Positions 16,700-24,244 of a stretch of 35,545 nt of DNA are shown here, piece after piece. The translations under genes were made by a program, and so were the position numbers. Under the pieces are notes generated by a model, which was not told the origin of the DNA, did not search any database, and saw only the letters and a program-made list of their open reading frames with translations. Position 1 is the first letter of the stretch. Every line of letters begins with the position of its first letter. Source of the DNA: an uncultured Clostridia bacterium. Its GTDB lineage: Bacteria > Bacillota > Clostridia > Oscillospirales > Ruminococcaceae. The stretch is from contig CALXGT010000059.1 in the NCBI GenBank assembly GCA_944387915.1, forward strand, positions 1 through 35,545. Reading direction: 5' to 3'.

Positions 16700-17770
16700 A
16701 TGAAGAAAGTATTATCTGTTTTGTTGGCGTCGCTGATGGCAGTCACCATGATGGTATCCTGTAGCGACGACGGCCAAAGTTCCCAAAACTCCAGCTCCTC
16801 GCAGAGCAGCACAGAGGAAAGCTCCGTCACGGCAGAGGATGATTCTTCCTCTTCGGAGGAAGCTTCCGTTCCCGAAAAAACCGACGCGACCATGAATATT
16901 GCCGTGCTGAAAGGGCCTACCGGTCTGGGCGCGCTGGAACTGATGAAAAAGGACGAAGACGGGACCTCTTTAGTCGACTATAACTTTACGATTGTTGGCC
17001 AGCCCGACGAGATCGTCTCCAAGATCGCTACCGGCGAGCTGGATGTGGCGGCGGTCCCTTCGAACTTAGCTTCCACTTTGTACCATAAAACTGACGGCGG
17101 AGTCCAAATGCTGGCGGTGAACACCCTGGGCGTTTTATACCTGGTGACCAAAAACGCGGAGATCACCTCTATGGATCAGCTCAGAGGCATGAACATCATT
17201 TCCAGCGGTCAAAACTCCACCTCTCAGTACGTTTTGGAATACCTTCTCGCCGAAGCGGGATTGACGGTAGGGGAAGATGTAACGGTAGAATATAAATCCG
17301 AGCACGCCGAAGCGGTGAGCGCCTTGGCTGCGCAGGAATCCGGCGTCGCCGTTTTGCCCCAGCCCTTTGTCACCACTGCTACCACCCAAAACCCGGACAT
17401 CAAAATCGCTTTGGATCTGAGCGCGGAGTGGGAACGGCTTACCGAGAGCAAACTCACCATGGGCGCCATCATTGCGAGAAAGGATTATATTGAAGCAAAT
17501 CCCGACGCGATTGACGCGTTCCTTTACGAATACGCCCTCTCCACCACCTACACCAACGAAAACCCGGCGGATGCGGCTGCCCTTTCCGAAAAATACGATA
17601 TCATCGCGGCGGCAGTAGCGGAGAAAGCCATTCCTTACTGCAACATTACCTATATCGATGGTGAGGAAATGAAAACGGACATCACCGCGTTTTTGGAAGT
17701 GCTTTTGACCATTAACCCCCAATCGATAGGAGGTTCCATCCCCGATGACGACTTCTTCTACCAAAAATAG
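16700..17770 (+). CDS. ABC importer substrate-binding lipoprotein, NMT1/SsuA-like (356 aa)
   Basis: Lipoprotein signal with Cys21 after a hydrophobic core. A Ser/Glu-rich linker (about 22-56) precedes the binding fold. The mature domain has the NMT1/SsuA pattern: AVLKGPTGLGALELMKK, PDEIVSKIATGELDVAAVPSNLAS, LYLVTKNAEITSMDQLRGMNI. Relatives bind sulfonates, nitrate-like anions, pyrimidine precursors or other small ligands. The substrate here cannot be read by eye. It starts one base after the regulator stop (GAGGAAG in the regulator's tail serves as ribosome site) and overlaps the permease start by 26 nt. No TPP or other riboswitch is seen, and control is probably by the Crp/Fnr protein. Confidence 0.85.
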   Translation: MKKVLSVLLASLMAVTMMVSCSDDGQSSQNSSSSQSSTEESSVTAEDDSSSSEEASVPEKTDATMNIAVLKGPTGLGALELMKKDEDGTSLVDYNFTIVGQPDEIVSKIATGELDVAAVPSNLASTLYHKTDGGVQMLAVNTLGVLYLVTKNAEITSMDQLRGMNIISSGQNSTSQYVLEYLLAEAGLTVGEDVTVEYKSEHAEAVSALAAQESGVAVLPQPFVTTATTQNPDIKIALDLSAEWERLTESKLTMGAIIARKDYIEANPDAIDAFLYEYALSTTYTNENPADAAALSEKYDIIAAAVAEKAIPYCNITYIDGEEMKTDITAFLEVLLTINPQSIGGSIPDDDFFYQK

Positions 17771-18500
17771 AAAAAAGAAGATCATCGTTAGAACACTTGT
17801 CGCGCTGTTTTGGATTGCAGCGTGGCAGGTGCTCTGCCTTTTTTTGGACAGTGATCTTTTAATTGCTTCTCCCTTCGCGGTGATCCGAAGGATCGGTGAG
17901 CTGCTTTTTGTAGGGGAATTTTGGCTTTCCGTTTTAAACAGTTTGCTAAGGATTTTAGAAGGATACATTCTCGGCGTCGTTTTGGGTGTTTTCTGCGCCG
18001 CTCTTGGCGCTTTATTCCCCCCGTTTTCCGCCCTTCTTTCCCCGGTAATTATTATCACCAAAACCGCTCCGGTTACTTCCTTTGTCATTTTGGCGTTGGT
18101 TTGGATCAAATCCTACAACCTCGCGGTATTTATCTCCTTTTTGATGGTGTTCCCCTTAATTTACGGCGGCGTTCGGGAAGGTATTGAAAATGCCGATAAA
18201 AAGCTCTTGGAAGTGGCGAAGGTCTACCATTTTTCCGTAGGGAAAACCCTTCGCCTCGTCTATTATCCGGCAATTAAGCCATTTTTGCTCACCGGTCTCT
18301 CCACAGCCATTGGTTTTGGCTGGAAAGCGGGAATCACCGGGGAAATTTTTGCCTTGCCCAAGTACGCCATTGGAACGCGTCTTTACGAATCGAAAATTTA
18401 CTTAGAAACATTGGATGTATTCGCATGGACGACGGTCATCATTTTACTTAGCCTTTTCATTGAAAAAATGATCCGCCTCGCTATAAAAAGAATCCGATAG
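17745..18500 (+). CDS. ABC importer permease, SsuC-like (251 aa)
   Basis: BPD-type membrane permease with about six hydrophobic segments. Features include IAAWQVLCLF near the N-terminus, SLLRILEGYILGVVLGV, and the coupling-loop block KLLEVAKVYHFSVGKTLRLVYYPAIKP, of which LLEVAKVY is the EAA-like core. Length and pattern match SsuC/TauC/ThiX-type permeases. The start codon lies inside the binding-protein gene, 11 nt after AGGAGG. It is the membrane channel for the importer encoded by 16700-19094. Confidence 0.9.
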   Translation: MTTSSTKNRKKKIIVRTLVALFWIAAWQVLCLFLDSDLLIASPFAVIRRIGELLFVGEFWLSVLNSLLRILEGYILGVVLGVFCAALGALFPPFSALLSPVIIITKTAPVTSFVILALVWIKSYNLAVFISFLMVFPLIYGGVREGIENADKKLLEVAKVYHFSVGKTLRLVYYPAIKPFLLTGLSTAIGFGWKAGITGEIFALPKYAIGTRLYESKIYLETLDVFAWTTVIILLSLFIEKMIRLAIKRIR

Positions 18501-18509
18501 GAAATACAT

Positions 18510-19094
18510 ATGATTACATTAAACCATATCAGTAAAAGCTACGACGAAAAAAAGGTGCTGCACAATTTTTCCTGCACCTTCACAGAAGGAAAAATCACCG
18601 CTGTTATGGGTCCCTCGGGCATTGGGAAAACTACGTTATTTTCCCTTTTGTTAGGGTTAATGAAACCCGACGAAGGAACCATATCCGGCTTGGAAGGGAA
18701 AAAAATCTCCGTCCTCTTCCAGGAAGACCGCCTTTTTCCCTTCTTAACGGCAAAAGAAAACGCCATCGTTGCCGGAGAAGGACCTAAGGATTATCTGGCG
18801 CTTTTGGGACTAAAGGAAGAGGAGAATTCTCTCCCTTCGGCCCTCTCCGGGGGAATGCGGCGCCGGGTTGCTATGGCGCGCGCGCTAAATTATGACGGAG
18901 AGATCTTCTTGTTGGATGAACCGTTTAAAGGGCTGGATCCGGAAACCAAAGAGCAGGCCATGGCGCTTTTCCGAAACCTGACCCCCAAAAAAACGATTAT
19001 TTTTATCACCCATGACGAAAAGGAAGCCGAATCTTTGGCAGACGAAATTTTGATTCTCGATGAACGTACTGCCTTGGGAGAAAGCGCTTCTTAA
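18510..19094 (+). CDS. ABC importer ATPase, SsuB-like, compact (194 aa)
   Basis: Nucleotide-binding subunit of the importer. Walker A GPSGIGKTT, Q-loop VLFQEDRLFP, signature LSGGMRRRVAMARAL, Walker B EIFLLDEPFKGLD and H-loop FITHDEKEA are all intact. At 194 residues it is shorter than usual SsuB/TauB proteins (about 240-260). It ends soon after the H-loop, so the usual C-terminal extension is missing while the catalytic core is complete. It follows the permease by 9 nt and ends before a strong terminator. Confidence 0.92.
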   Translation: MITLNHISKSYDEKKVLHNFSCTFTEGKITAVMGPSGIGKTTLFSLLLGLMKPDEGTISGLEGKKISVLFQEDRLFPFLTAKENAIVAGEGPKDYLALLGLKEEENSLPSALSGGMRRRVAMARALNYDGEIFLLDEPFKGLDPETKEQAMALFRNLTPKKTIIFITHDEKEAESLADEILILDERTALGESAS

Positions 19095-19122
19095 GAAACT
19101 TACCCCATTTTACAAAAAGCAG

Positions 19123-19156
19123 AAAAAAAGAGGTCCGTTTTTCGGACCTCTTTTTT
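19123..19156. terminator. Bidirectional intrinsic terminator
   Basis: A-run plus GAGGTCCG, loop TTTTT, CGGACCTC plus T-run. It serves the + ABC operon and the - MBL/pyrophosphorylase operon that converge here. Confidence 0.88.
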
Positions 19157-19157
19157 A

Positions 19158-19982
19158 TTACCGAATCCTATCGGGGGAATAAACAATGTTGGAAAAACGG
19201 CCGTCTTTTCGCTGCATACCGTCTCGTTCCTTCGCTAAAATACCCTTTCTCCCCATAATTTCTACCTCGATATGATCGTCTTTTCCCGCTAAGATATCCT
19301 CACAGCAAAGAAGGTTGTCGGTAATCGCCGAAGGATCCACCGGCGAAAAGCCATGGAATGTATAAAACCGTTTGATTTTCGGCTCCAGCTCCTTTAGCTT
19401 TTTCATCGTCTTATGGTACTCGGCGATAGTGGTGGAGTCGGGAAGAAGCAAAAGGGTATTGCTGTTACAGGCGTCGCCCGCAAAAAAATCTCCGTTCTCC
19501 TCATCGAAAAAGCAGCACGAGCCTCTGGTGTGGCCGGGAGCGGTTACCGTTCGAAAGCGCCGGTTTCCCAAATCAAACGTCATGCCCTCTTCCAACGGAA
19601 TGAGCCGGATCTCCCGCGCCGGGATCATTTCCTCTAACGAAGGATTGGCCGCCGCTACAAATCCCATGCGGTCCTGAACGGAGCTATGGTTTAAAAACAA
19701 TTCCCTGTCCGCGGGATGGAGATACACCTCGTCGAACTCAAAATCGGCGCCGATATGGTCTAAATGGCCATGGGTATTCACTACTGTAAGGGGCGTCGTA
19801 TATAGATCGGAAAGGAACGCCTTTAAGCTTCCGAAGCCGGATGTGGTATCAATCAAAAGGGCTTTCTCCGTTCCTTTTACGAGAAAACAAAGCTCTCCCG
19901 CCGAACCGTGGATTCGAAGGACCCCCTCTCCCAAGTCCCATGCCTTATAGTACCGGTTTTCTTTTAACAGCTTTTCGCTCAT
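19158..19982 (-). CDS. MBL-fold metallo-hydrolase (274 aa)
   Basis: Metallo-beta-lactamase fold hydrolase with the metal motif HGHLDH (His71, His73, Asp75, His76), a later His151 in APGHTRGS, and Asp170 in FFAGDA. The pattern and size resemble glyoxalase-II-like or other small-molecule hydrolases. The substrate is not recognisable. Its ATG overlaps the stop of the upstream nucleotidyltransferase by 4 nt (19979-19982), so the two are co-translated. It may act on a product or precursor of that enzyme. That link is inference from gene order. Confidence 0.88.
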   Translation of the reverse strand: MSEKLLKENRYYKAWDLGEGVLRIHGSAGELCFLVKGTEKALLIDTTSGFGSLKAFLSDLYTTPLTVVNTHGHLDHIGADFEFDEVYLHPADRELFLNHSSVQDRMGFVAAANPSLEEMIPAREIRLIPLEEGMTFDLGNRRFRTVTAPGHTRGSCCFFDEENGDFFAGDACNSNTLLLLPDSTTIAEYHKTMKKLKELEPKIKRFYTFHGFSPVDPSAITDNLLCCEDILAGKDDHIEVEIMGRKGILAKERDGMQRKDGRFSNIVYSPDRIR

Positions 19983-20716
19983 GATTCTTGTCTCCTTTGA
20001 TAAGCCTCTTCGCAGATTTTCAAATCCTCTATTGTATTGACGCCTAAAATTTCCTCGTCGTCCAGGGTGGTGTAGGTCCCGATTTTTCCGCCCTTTTGCT
20101 GAATAATCGGCGGTACGTCGGTAAGATAATATTCCTTTTGGGCATTTTCGTTTTTAATTTCCTTTAAAGCGGTAAACAAAAATCTCGACGAGAAAACATA
20201 AATGCCCACATTGAGTTCTTGGATCTTCTTTTCCTCTTCGGTACAATCCTTATACTCCACAACGCGGGAAAAGTTTCCCGATTCATCCCGAAGGATCCGG
20301 CCAAAAGAGGTTTCCCTGTGGGAAATACCGGTAAATACGGTACAATCGTTTTTCTCCCGGACATGCGTCTCGATCAAATTTCGATAGCTCTCTTCCCTTA
20401 CTAACGGCATATCCCCGCAGCACACCAAAACCGGCCCGTCATACTGGGAAAAAAGAGGCTGCGCGCAAAGAACGGCGTGGCCCGTTCCCAACTGCTCTTC
20501 CTGTACGGCATAAGGGTACTGGGGAAACGCCTCGATGACCTGTTCCTTTCGATATCCTACCACCAAGACCACATCCTCTTTCGGCAAAAAGGAAAGCGCG
20601 TCGGTCACATAGCCCAAAAGGGGCTTTCCAAGCATCTCTCGAAGCACCTTCGGCGAGGAAAAAGTCTCTGAAAAAAGGCGTTTTCCTTTTCCTGCCGCTA
20701 ATACAATCGCTTTCAT
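19979..20716 (-). CDS. GlmU-type pyrophosphorylase domain protein lacking the acyltransferase half (245 aa)
   Basis: NTP transferase that matches the N-terminal half of GlmU, which makes UDP-GlcNAc from UTP and GlcNAc-1-P. Visible are LAAGKGKRL at the start, SPKVLREMLGKPLL, QLGTGHAVL (the uridine-binding block), CCGDMPLV and ELNVGIYVF. The protein ends near residue 245 with ILGVNTIEDL. GlmU would continue with a left-handed beta-helix of ~200 residues for acetyl transfer, and that is absent. It is therefore either a dedicated UDP-sugar pyrophosphorylase or a GlmU working with a separate acetyltransferase. Ribosome site AAGGAG is 8 nt upstream. Own promoter, and operon with the MBL hydrolase. 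Confidence 0.85.
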   Translation of the reverse strand: MKAIVLAAGKGKRLFSETFSSPKVLREMLGKPLLGYVTDALSFLPKEDVVLVVGYRKEQVIEAFPQYPYAVQEEQLGTGHAVLCAQPLFSQYDGPVLVCCGDMPLVREESYRNLIETHVREKNDCTVFTGISHRETSFGRILRDESGNFSRVVEYKDCTEEEKKIQELNVGIYVFSSRFLFTALKEIKNENAQKEYYLTDVPPIIQQKGGKIGTYTTLDDEEILGVNTIEDLKICEEAYQRRQES

Positions 20717-20747
20717 ATCTTCGACTCCTTACTGTTTCATTTTCCTT

Positions 20748-20776
20748 ATTGTATCATACCCTTTCGCTTCCGGCAA
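20748..20776 (-). promoter_or_regulatory. Promoter of the pyrophosphorylase/MBL operon
   Basis: Minus strand TTGCCG (20771-20776), a 17-bp spacer, and TACAAT (20748-20753). The -35 and spacer lie over the 3' end of the upstream MATE gene. Confidence 0.5.
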
Positions 20777-22124
20777 CCAGAGGAAGTTTTCTTTCCCAAA
20801 TTCCCTTTTTCCAACGCCAAAGGCAAAGCAGTCCCCGAACGTTTTCATCCAAAATCAAAGCGCACCAGATCCCCACAAGCCCCCATTTTAAAACGACGCC
20901 GAAAAGATACCCGCCAGCCACCGAGCAAAGCCAGCCCGCCGCTATCACCATCGCCACCGGGACAACGGTATCCTTTGCTGCCTGTAGGGCGCCGATCAAA
21001 AGAAGATTAAAGGACCTTCCCAGCTGGACAAACATATCGATAAACAAAAGGGTCTTCCCCAAACGCAAAATGGCTTCATCCGAGGTAAACAATCTAAGCA
21101 GCGGATCAGAACACAAAAACAGCGTCACCGAAAGTACCATGGAAACCAAAAAAGCGGTCCCCATCGCCCGATTCATCAACCGTTTCGCCTCGCCTAACTC
21201 CCCGGCGCCAATCGCTCTGCCTACGTAAACCTGGGATGCCTGGCCCAGTCCCTTGGTATACAGATAAGGAAGCCTCGTCAGCAGCGAAACGTAAATTCGG
21301 GCATTCACCGCCACAACGCCGAATCCGTTTACCATAGACATAATCACAACCTGGGTCAAATTGTAAGAGAAAGTTTCCAAGGTAGGCGGGATGCCGAGAA
21401 TGAAAAAGTCCTTAATGACCCTTGTTGGGAACGGCCGAAGCCGCAAAAAAGAAAAGGGAAGGCGTTTTATCCGGACAAAAAGCCAAATGATTCCAAAAAG
21501 CCCCAAAGCCCGGCTAATCACGGTACCAATCGCCGCTCCGGTTACTCCCAAAGCGGGAAATCCAAAATTCCCGTGGATGAAAAGGAAGTTGAACACCGTA
21601 TTTAATATATTCATACCGATGGAAAGAATCATTACCTCTTTCATCCTGATATCACTTTTTAAAAAGGCGGAGAAAAGGAAAAACAACGCCTGTAAAAAGA
21701 CGGTGCCTCCCACTAAGGCAAAGTAAGAGCGTCCCGCTTCCGCCACTTTTAAGCCGGCGCCCATCCAAAGAAGCAAGGACTCCCCAAAGAAAAGGAAAAA
21801 GGCGCTCAGCATCCCCCCGAAAACGACGGAAACCAAAAAGGTCAACGGGTAGGCCGTTTCCTCCGACTCTTCGTCGCCGCTTCCCCGATACCTTGAAATC
21901 ATGACCATTGCCGCCGCCGAAAAAGCAGAAAACACAGTTGTGGTCAAAGCGAGAATTTGGTTAACGTTTCCTACCGCCGCCACCGCCTCGGGCGAACAGC
22001 GGCTAATCATAATTTGATCTAGGTTTCCGATTAAAAGCTGTAAAAATAACTCGCAAAATACCGGAATCGCAAGTCGGTTTAAGGGGTACTGTGCTGCTTT
22101 GGGAAGGGATCCGTTTCTATCCAT
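20754..22124 (-). CDS. MATE-family exporter (456 aa)
   Basis: Multidrug/toxin extrusion type transporter, twelve predicted membrane segments, driven by an ion gradient. Supporting signs are the repeated two-bundle hydrophobic pattern, the early block FCELFLQLLIGNLDQIMISR, EAVAAVGNVNQI and TLETFSYNLTQVVIMSMV. Length is standard. The start at 22124 is supported by GGAGGAAG right upstream; a longer start at 22154 has no ribosome site. The substrate is unknown. A second, different MATE gene lies at 33747-35156. Confidence 0.92.
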   Translation of the reverse strand: MDRNGSLPKAAQYPLNRLAIPVFCELFLQLLIGNLDQIMISRCSPEAVAAVGNVNQILALTTTVFSAFSAAAMVMISRYRGSGDEESEETAYPLTFLVSVVFGGMLSAFFLFFGESLLLWMGAGLKVAEAGRSYFALVGGTVFLQALFFLFSAFLKSDIRMKEVMILSIGMNILNTVFNFLFIHGNFGFPALGVTGAAIGTVISRALGLFGIIWLFVRIKRLPFSFLRLRPFPTRVIKDFFILGIPPTLETFSYNLTQVVIMSMVNGFGVVAVNARIYVSLLTRLPYLYTKGLGQASQVYVGRAIGAGELGEAKRLMNRAMGTAFLVSMVLSVTLFLCSDPLLRLFTSDEAILRLGKTLLFIDMFVQLGRSFNLLLIGALQAAKDTVVPVAMVIAAGWLCSVAGGYLFGVVLKWGLVGIWCALILDENVRGLLCLWRWKKGIWERKLPLVAGSERV

Positions 22125-22142
22125 ACTCTTCCTCCTTTGTTT

Positions 22143-22171
22143 TTTGTAGCACAACCGTTAAAAAGGGACAA
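22143..22171 (-). promoter_or_regulatory. Promoter of the MATE exporter gene
   Basis: Minus strand TTGTCC (22166-22171), a 17-bp spacer, and TACAAA (22143-22148). A weaker match than the other promoters here. Confidence 0.4.
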
Positions 22172-22305
22172 TCGCCGGCGAAAATATCGTAAAAATTCTT
22201 TTTTGCGACACCCGCCAATACTCTGATTTGAAAAGAAGTCCGCCTTTTCTTATGGAGATGAAAGGAAAAAATGGAAAAAATCCTCTCTTTTTTTAAAAAA
22301 CCCGC

Positions 22306-22333
22306 ACCTATTTCCTCTCTTCGCCATAAACTA
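22306..22333 (+). promoter_or_regulatory. SigK-like sporulation promoter
   Basis: AC (22306-22307), 17 bp, then CATAAACTA (22325-22333). This fits the Bacillus SigK form AC-N17-CATANNNTA exactly. No good SigA pair was found here. A small hairpin, ccgcttaaaagcgg (22342-22355), follows in the leader. The consensus is short, so a chance match is possible. Confidence 0.45.
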
Positions 22334-22378
22334 TAGCAAGACCGCTTAAAAGCGGGAAACGTTAAAGGAGGTTCCAAT

Positions 22379-23158
22379 ATGACCGACAATTATAATTTCG
22401 GTGGTTCCGGCTTTAAGGAAGCCGTCTGCATCAACACCGGACGCATTTACGACAGCTGCAGCAGCAAGGACTGCCTTGAGGACCTGCGGGTCTATTTCCC
22501 GGCCAGCGCCAGCCAGATCATCGACAACGCCAACTCCCTGCGCTGCCGGAAAGCGGAAGTACTTAACGTATCTCTCGATGTAGAGAGCGTTCCTTTTAAC
22601 CGGGGCTTTTACTCGGTGGATATGACCTTCTGCTTTCTCATTACGGTAGAGACTACCCCTTCGCCTTTTACGCCTCCCTTAAGCTGCCGGGGAATTGCTT
22701 CCTACAGCAAGAAAGTAATTCTCTACGGCTCGGAAGGCAATGTCAAATCCTTCCGTTCTTGCAGCTGCCCCGATGACTGCGGCAGCGCAAAACCCACGGC
22801 ACGGATTCACGTCGCGGAACCGGTTTGCTTAGGAATTCGCCTGTGCGACAGCCCTCTGCCCGACGACTGCGACACGCCTTCCCTGTTCCATGGCTTGGAG
22901 AAATACTTTGATGAACCCATCTCTCTTTGCCCCTGCGGCAAGACCGTTTACATTAGCCTTGGTATCTTCTCCATCGTCCAGTTAGAGCGGGAGGTCCAGA
23001 TGATGATTCCGGTCTACGATTTCAGTATCCCCGACAAAGAGGAAGGCTGCGGCTTTACCGACGATCCCTGCGAGCTGTTCAAAAAAATCAAATTCCCGGT
23101 CAACGAATTTTTCCCGCCCCATTTGAAAGAAATGGAAGAAGAAACGCCCGAGGGATAA
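22379..23158 (+). CDS. Cysteine-rich protein of unknown function, candidate spore protein (259 aa)
   Basis: Not recognised as a named family. It has 16 Cys in 259 residues, many in pairs or short clusters (CSSKDC, CSCPDDC, CPC). It lacks a signal peptide and membrane segments and has a Pro/Glu-rich acidic tail. The opening has a conspicuous block VCINTGRIYDSC. The middle alternates beta-like stretches, suggesting a beta-rich scaffold that could be disulfide-linked. Codon choice is GC-rich and well formed, and a strong AAAGGAGG precedes the ATG. The SigK-like promoter and the SpoIIP gene elsewhere in the window make a mother-cell coat or crust role plausible. That is inference. A metal- or Fe-S-binding role is an alternative, although the Cys spacing does not match a ferredoxin. 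Confidence 0.75.
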   Translation: MTDNYNFGGSGFKEAVCINTGRIYDSCSSKDCLEDLRVYFPASASQIIDNANSLRCRKAEVLNVSLDVESVPFNRGFYSVDMTFCFLITVETTPSPFTPPLSCRGIASYSKKVILYGSEGNVKSFRSCSCPDDCGSAKPTARIHVAEPVCLGIRLCDSPLPDDCDTPSLFHGLEKYFDEPISLCPCGKTVYISLGIFSIVQLEREVQMMIPVYDFSIPDKEEGCGFTDDPCELFKKIKFPVNEFFPPHLKEMEEETPEG

Positions 23159-23176
23159 CGATTCTAATCTTTTCGA

Positions 23177-23201
23177 CCCCCAGCGGTAAATCCGCTGGGG
23201 G
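23177..23201. terminator. GC-rich hairpin between convergent genes, probable terminator
   Basis: CCCCCAGCGG (23177-23186), loop TAAAT, CCGCTGGGGG (23192-23201). The stem is very stable, but neither side has a clear T-run, so termination may be weak or factor-dependent. Confidence 0.5.
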
Positions 23202-23206
23202 ATCCG

Positions 23207-24028
23207 TTATTGTATCGCTTTTTTCAGCCACCGCACCGAATCCAAAATCCCTTCCAACATATATTTCGGCCTACAACCGTAAAGCTCCGCTACCAACGTC
23301 CCGGAAAATCCCTTTTTGTCCAACCTCTTGATGATTTCCAAAATCGGCATCATCCCCTGTCCCGCCGGAGCGGGGTATAGCGACGTCCCCTTTTCGGTGA
23401 CAAAAGGACGATCGTCGGGATGAAGGGGAGAAGCAGCCCGGTCCTTAATATGAACCACCGTAATCTTTTCTTGAAATGTCTCAAAAGCCAAAAGAGCGTC
23501 CTCTTCGTAAACTACAAAATTTCCGGTGTCAAAGCAACAGCTAAGTCCCGGGATCCTGTCTAAAAACCATTTTAATCCGTCAATGGAAGAAAAAGGAGCG
23601 GCTTTTCCGTCAAAATCTTCCATGCCTACATCAATGCCCTGCTTTTTCCCGTAAGCTACCGCTTTTTCCATCGCTTTTGCCATATGTTCTCTCTGCGCCT
23701 CAAAAGAAAGGGCGTTTTCCTTTCGAATCATACCGGGAACCAGCAAAACATTTCTTGCGCCCGCTTTCTTTGCGGGATCAATTACGTCTCGGTAACCTTC
23801 GTCCTCCGGCTTCATCCCAAAATCAAAAAAGGCATGGAGTCCTTCCACTTCGATACCGAGGCGGGCAAAAAGGGGAAGAAGCGTTTCCTCTTGCGCATGC
23901 AAATTCGGATACCCGATATAGATTCTCTCCATCCCTGCTTCACAGGCCTGCTTCAGCGCTTCCTCTTCAGAAATCCCCAAATCAAGCCGCCCCTCTAAAA
24001 TATTCTCATAAAATGCCGCAATCTTCAT
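23207..24028 (-). CDS. Sugar-phosphate isomerase/epimerase-like TIM barrel (273 aa)
   Basis: Xylose-isomerase-like TIM barrel (AP endonuclease family 2 fold). Visible are IYIGYPNLH and GLHAFFDFGM, with metal-ligand candidates in VGMEDFDG (Glu), CCFDTGNFV (Asp), VVHIKDR (His) and LVAELYG (Glu). This spacing is usual for divalent-metal sugar isomerases, epimerases and inosose dehydratases. The actual substrate is unknown. AGGAGG lies 5 nt before the ATG. A single-gene unit with its own promoter. Confidence 0.85.
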   Translation of the reverse strand: MKIAAFYENILEGRLDLGISEEEALKQACEAGMERIYIGYPNLHAQEETLLPLFARLGIEVEGLHAFFDFGMKPEDEGYRDVIDPAKKAGARNVLLVPGMIRKENALSFEAQREHMAKAMEKAVAYGKKQGIDVGMEDFDGKAAPFSSIDGLKWFLDRIPGLSCCFDTGNFVVYEEDALLAFETFQEKITVVHIKDRAASPLHPDDRPFVTEKGTSLYPAPAGQGMMPILEIIKRLDKKGFSGTLVAELYGCRPKYMLEGILDSVRWLKKAIQ

Positions 24029-24059
24029 ATTTTCCTCCTATGTAAGTAGCATCAAGTCA

Positions 24060-24089
24060 ATTATATCTTATTATAAAATATTATGTCAA
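24060..24089 (-). promoter_or_regulatory. Promoter of the TIM-barrel gene
   Basis: Minus strand TTGACA (24084-24089), an 18-bp spacer, and TATAAT (24060-24065). Confidence 0.7.
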
Positions 24090-24188
24090 ATATTTTTATG
24101 CAGAAAGTATTATATTTTGCTTTGGGAAAAAATATTTTTTCCTTCTCCTTTTTCGTGAACAAATTATTTCAAAAAATCCGATTTTATG

Positions 24189-24218
24189 TTGCATTTTACC
24201 CCTATTTTCATGTACAAT
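24189..24218 (+). promoter_or_regulatory. Promoter of the DUF1846 gene
   Basis: TTGCAT (24189-24194), an 18-bp spacer, and TACAAT (24213-24218), with TG directly before the -10. Confidence 0.55.
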
Positions 24219-24244
24219 AGATAGGAGAATTTGGAGGGGTTTTG

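Noticed and set aside
22117-22389. 90-codon minus-strand frame upstream of the MATE gene
   Set aside because: It covers the SigK-like promoter and the MATE promoter, has odd composition and no ribosome site.
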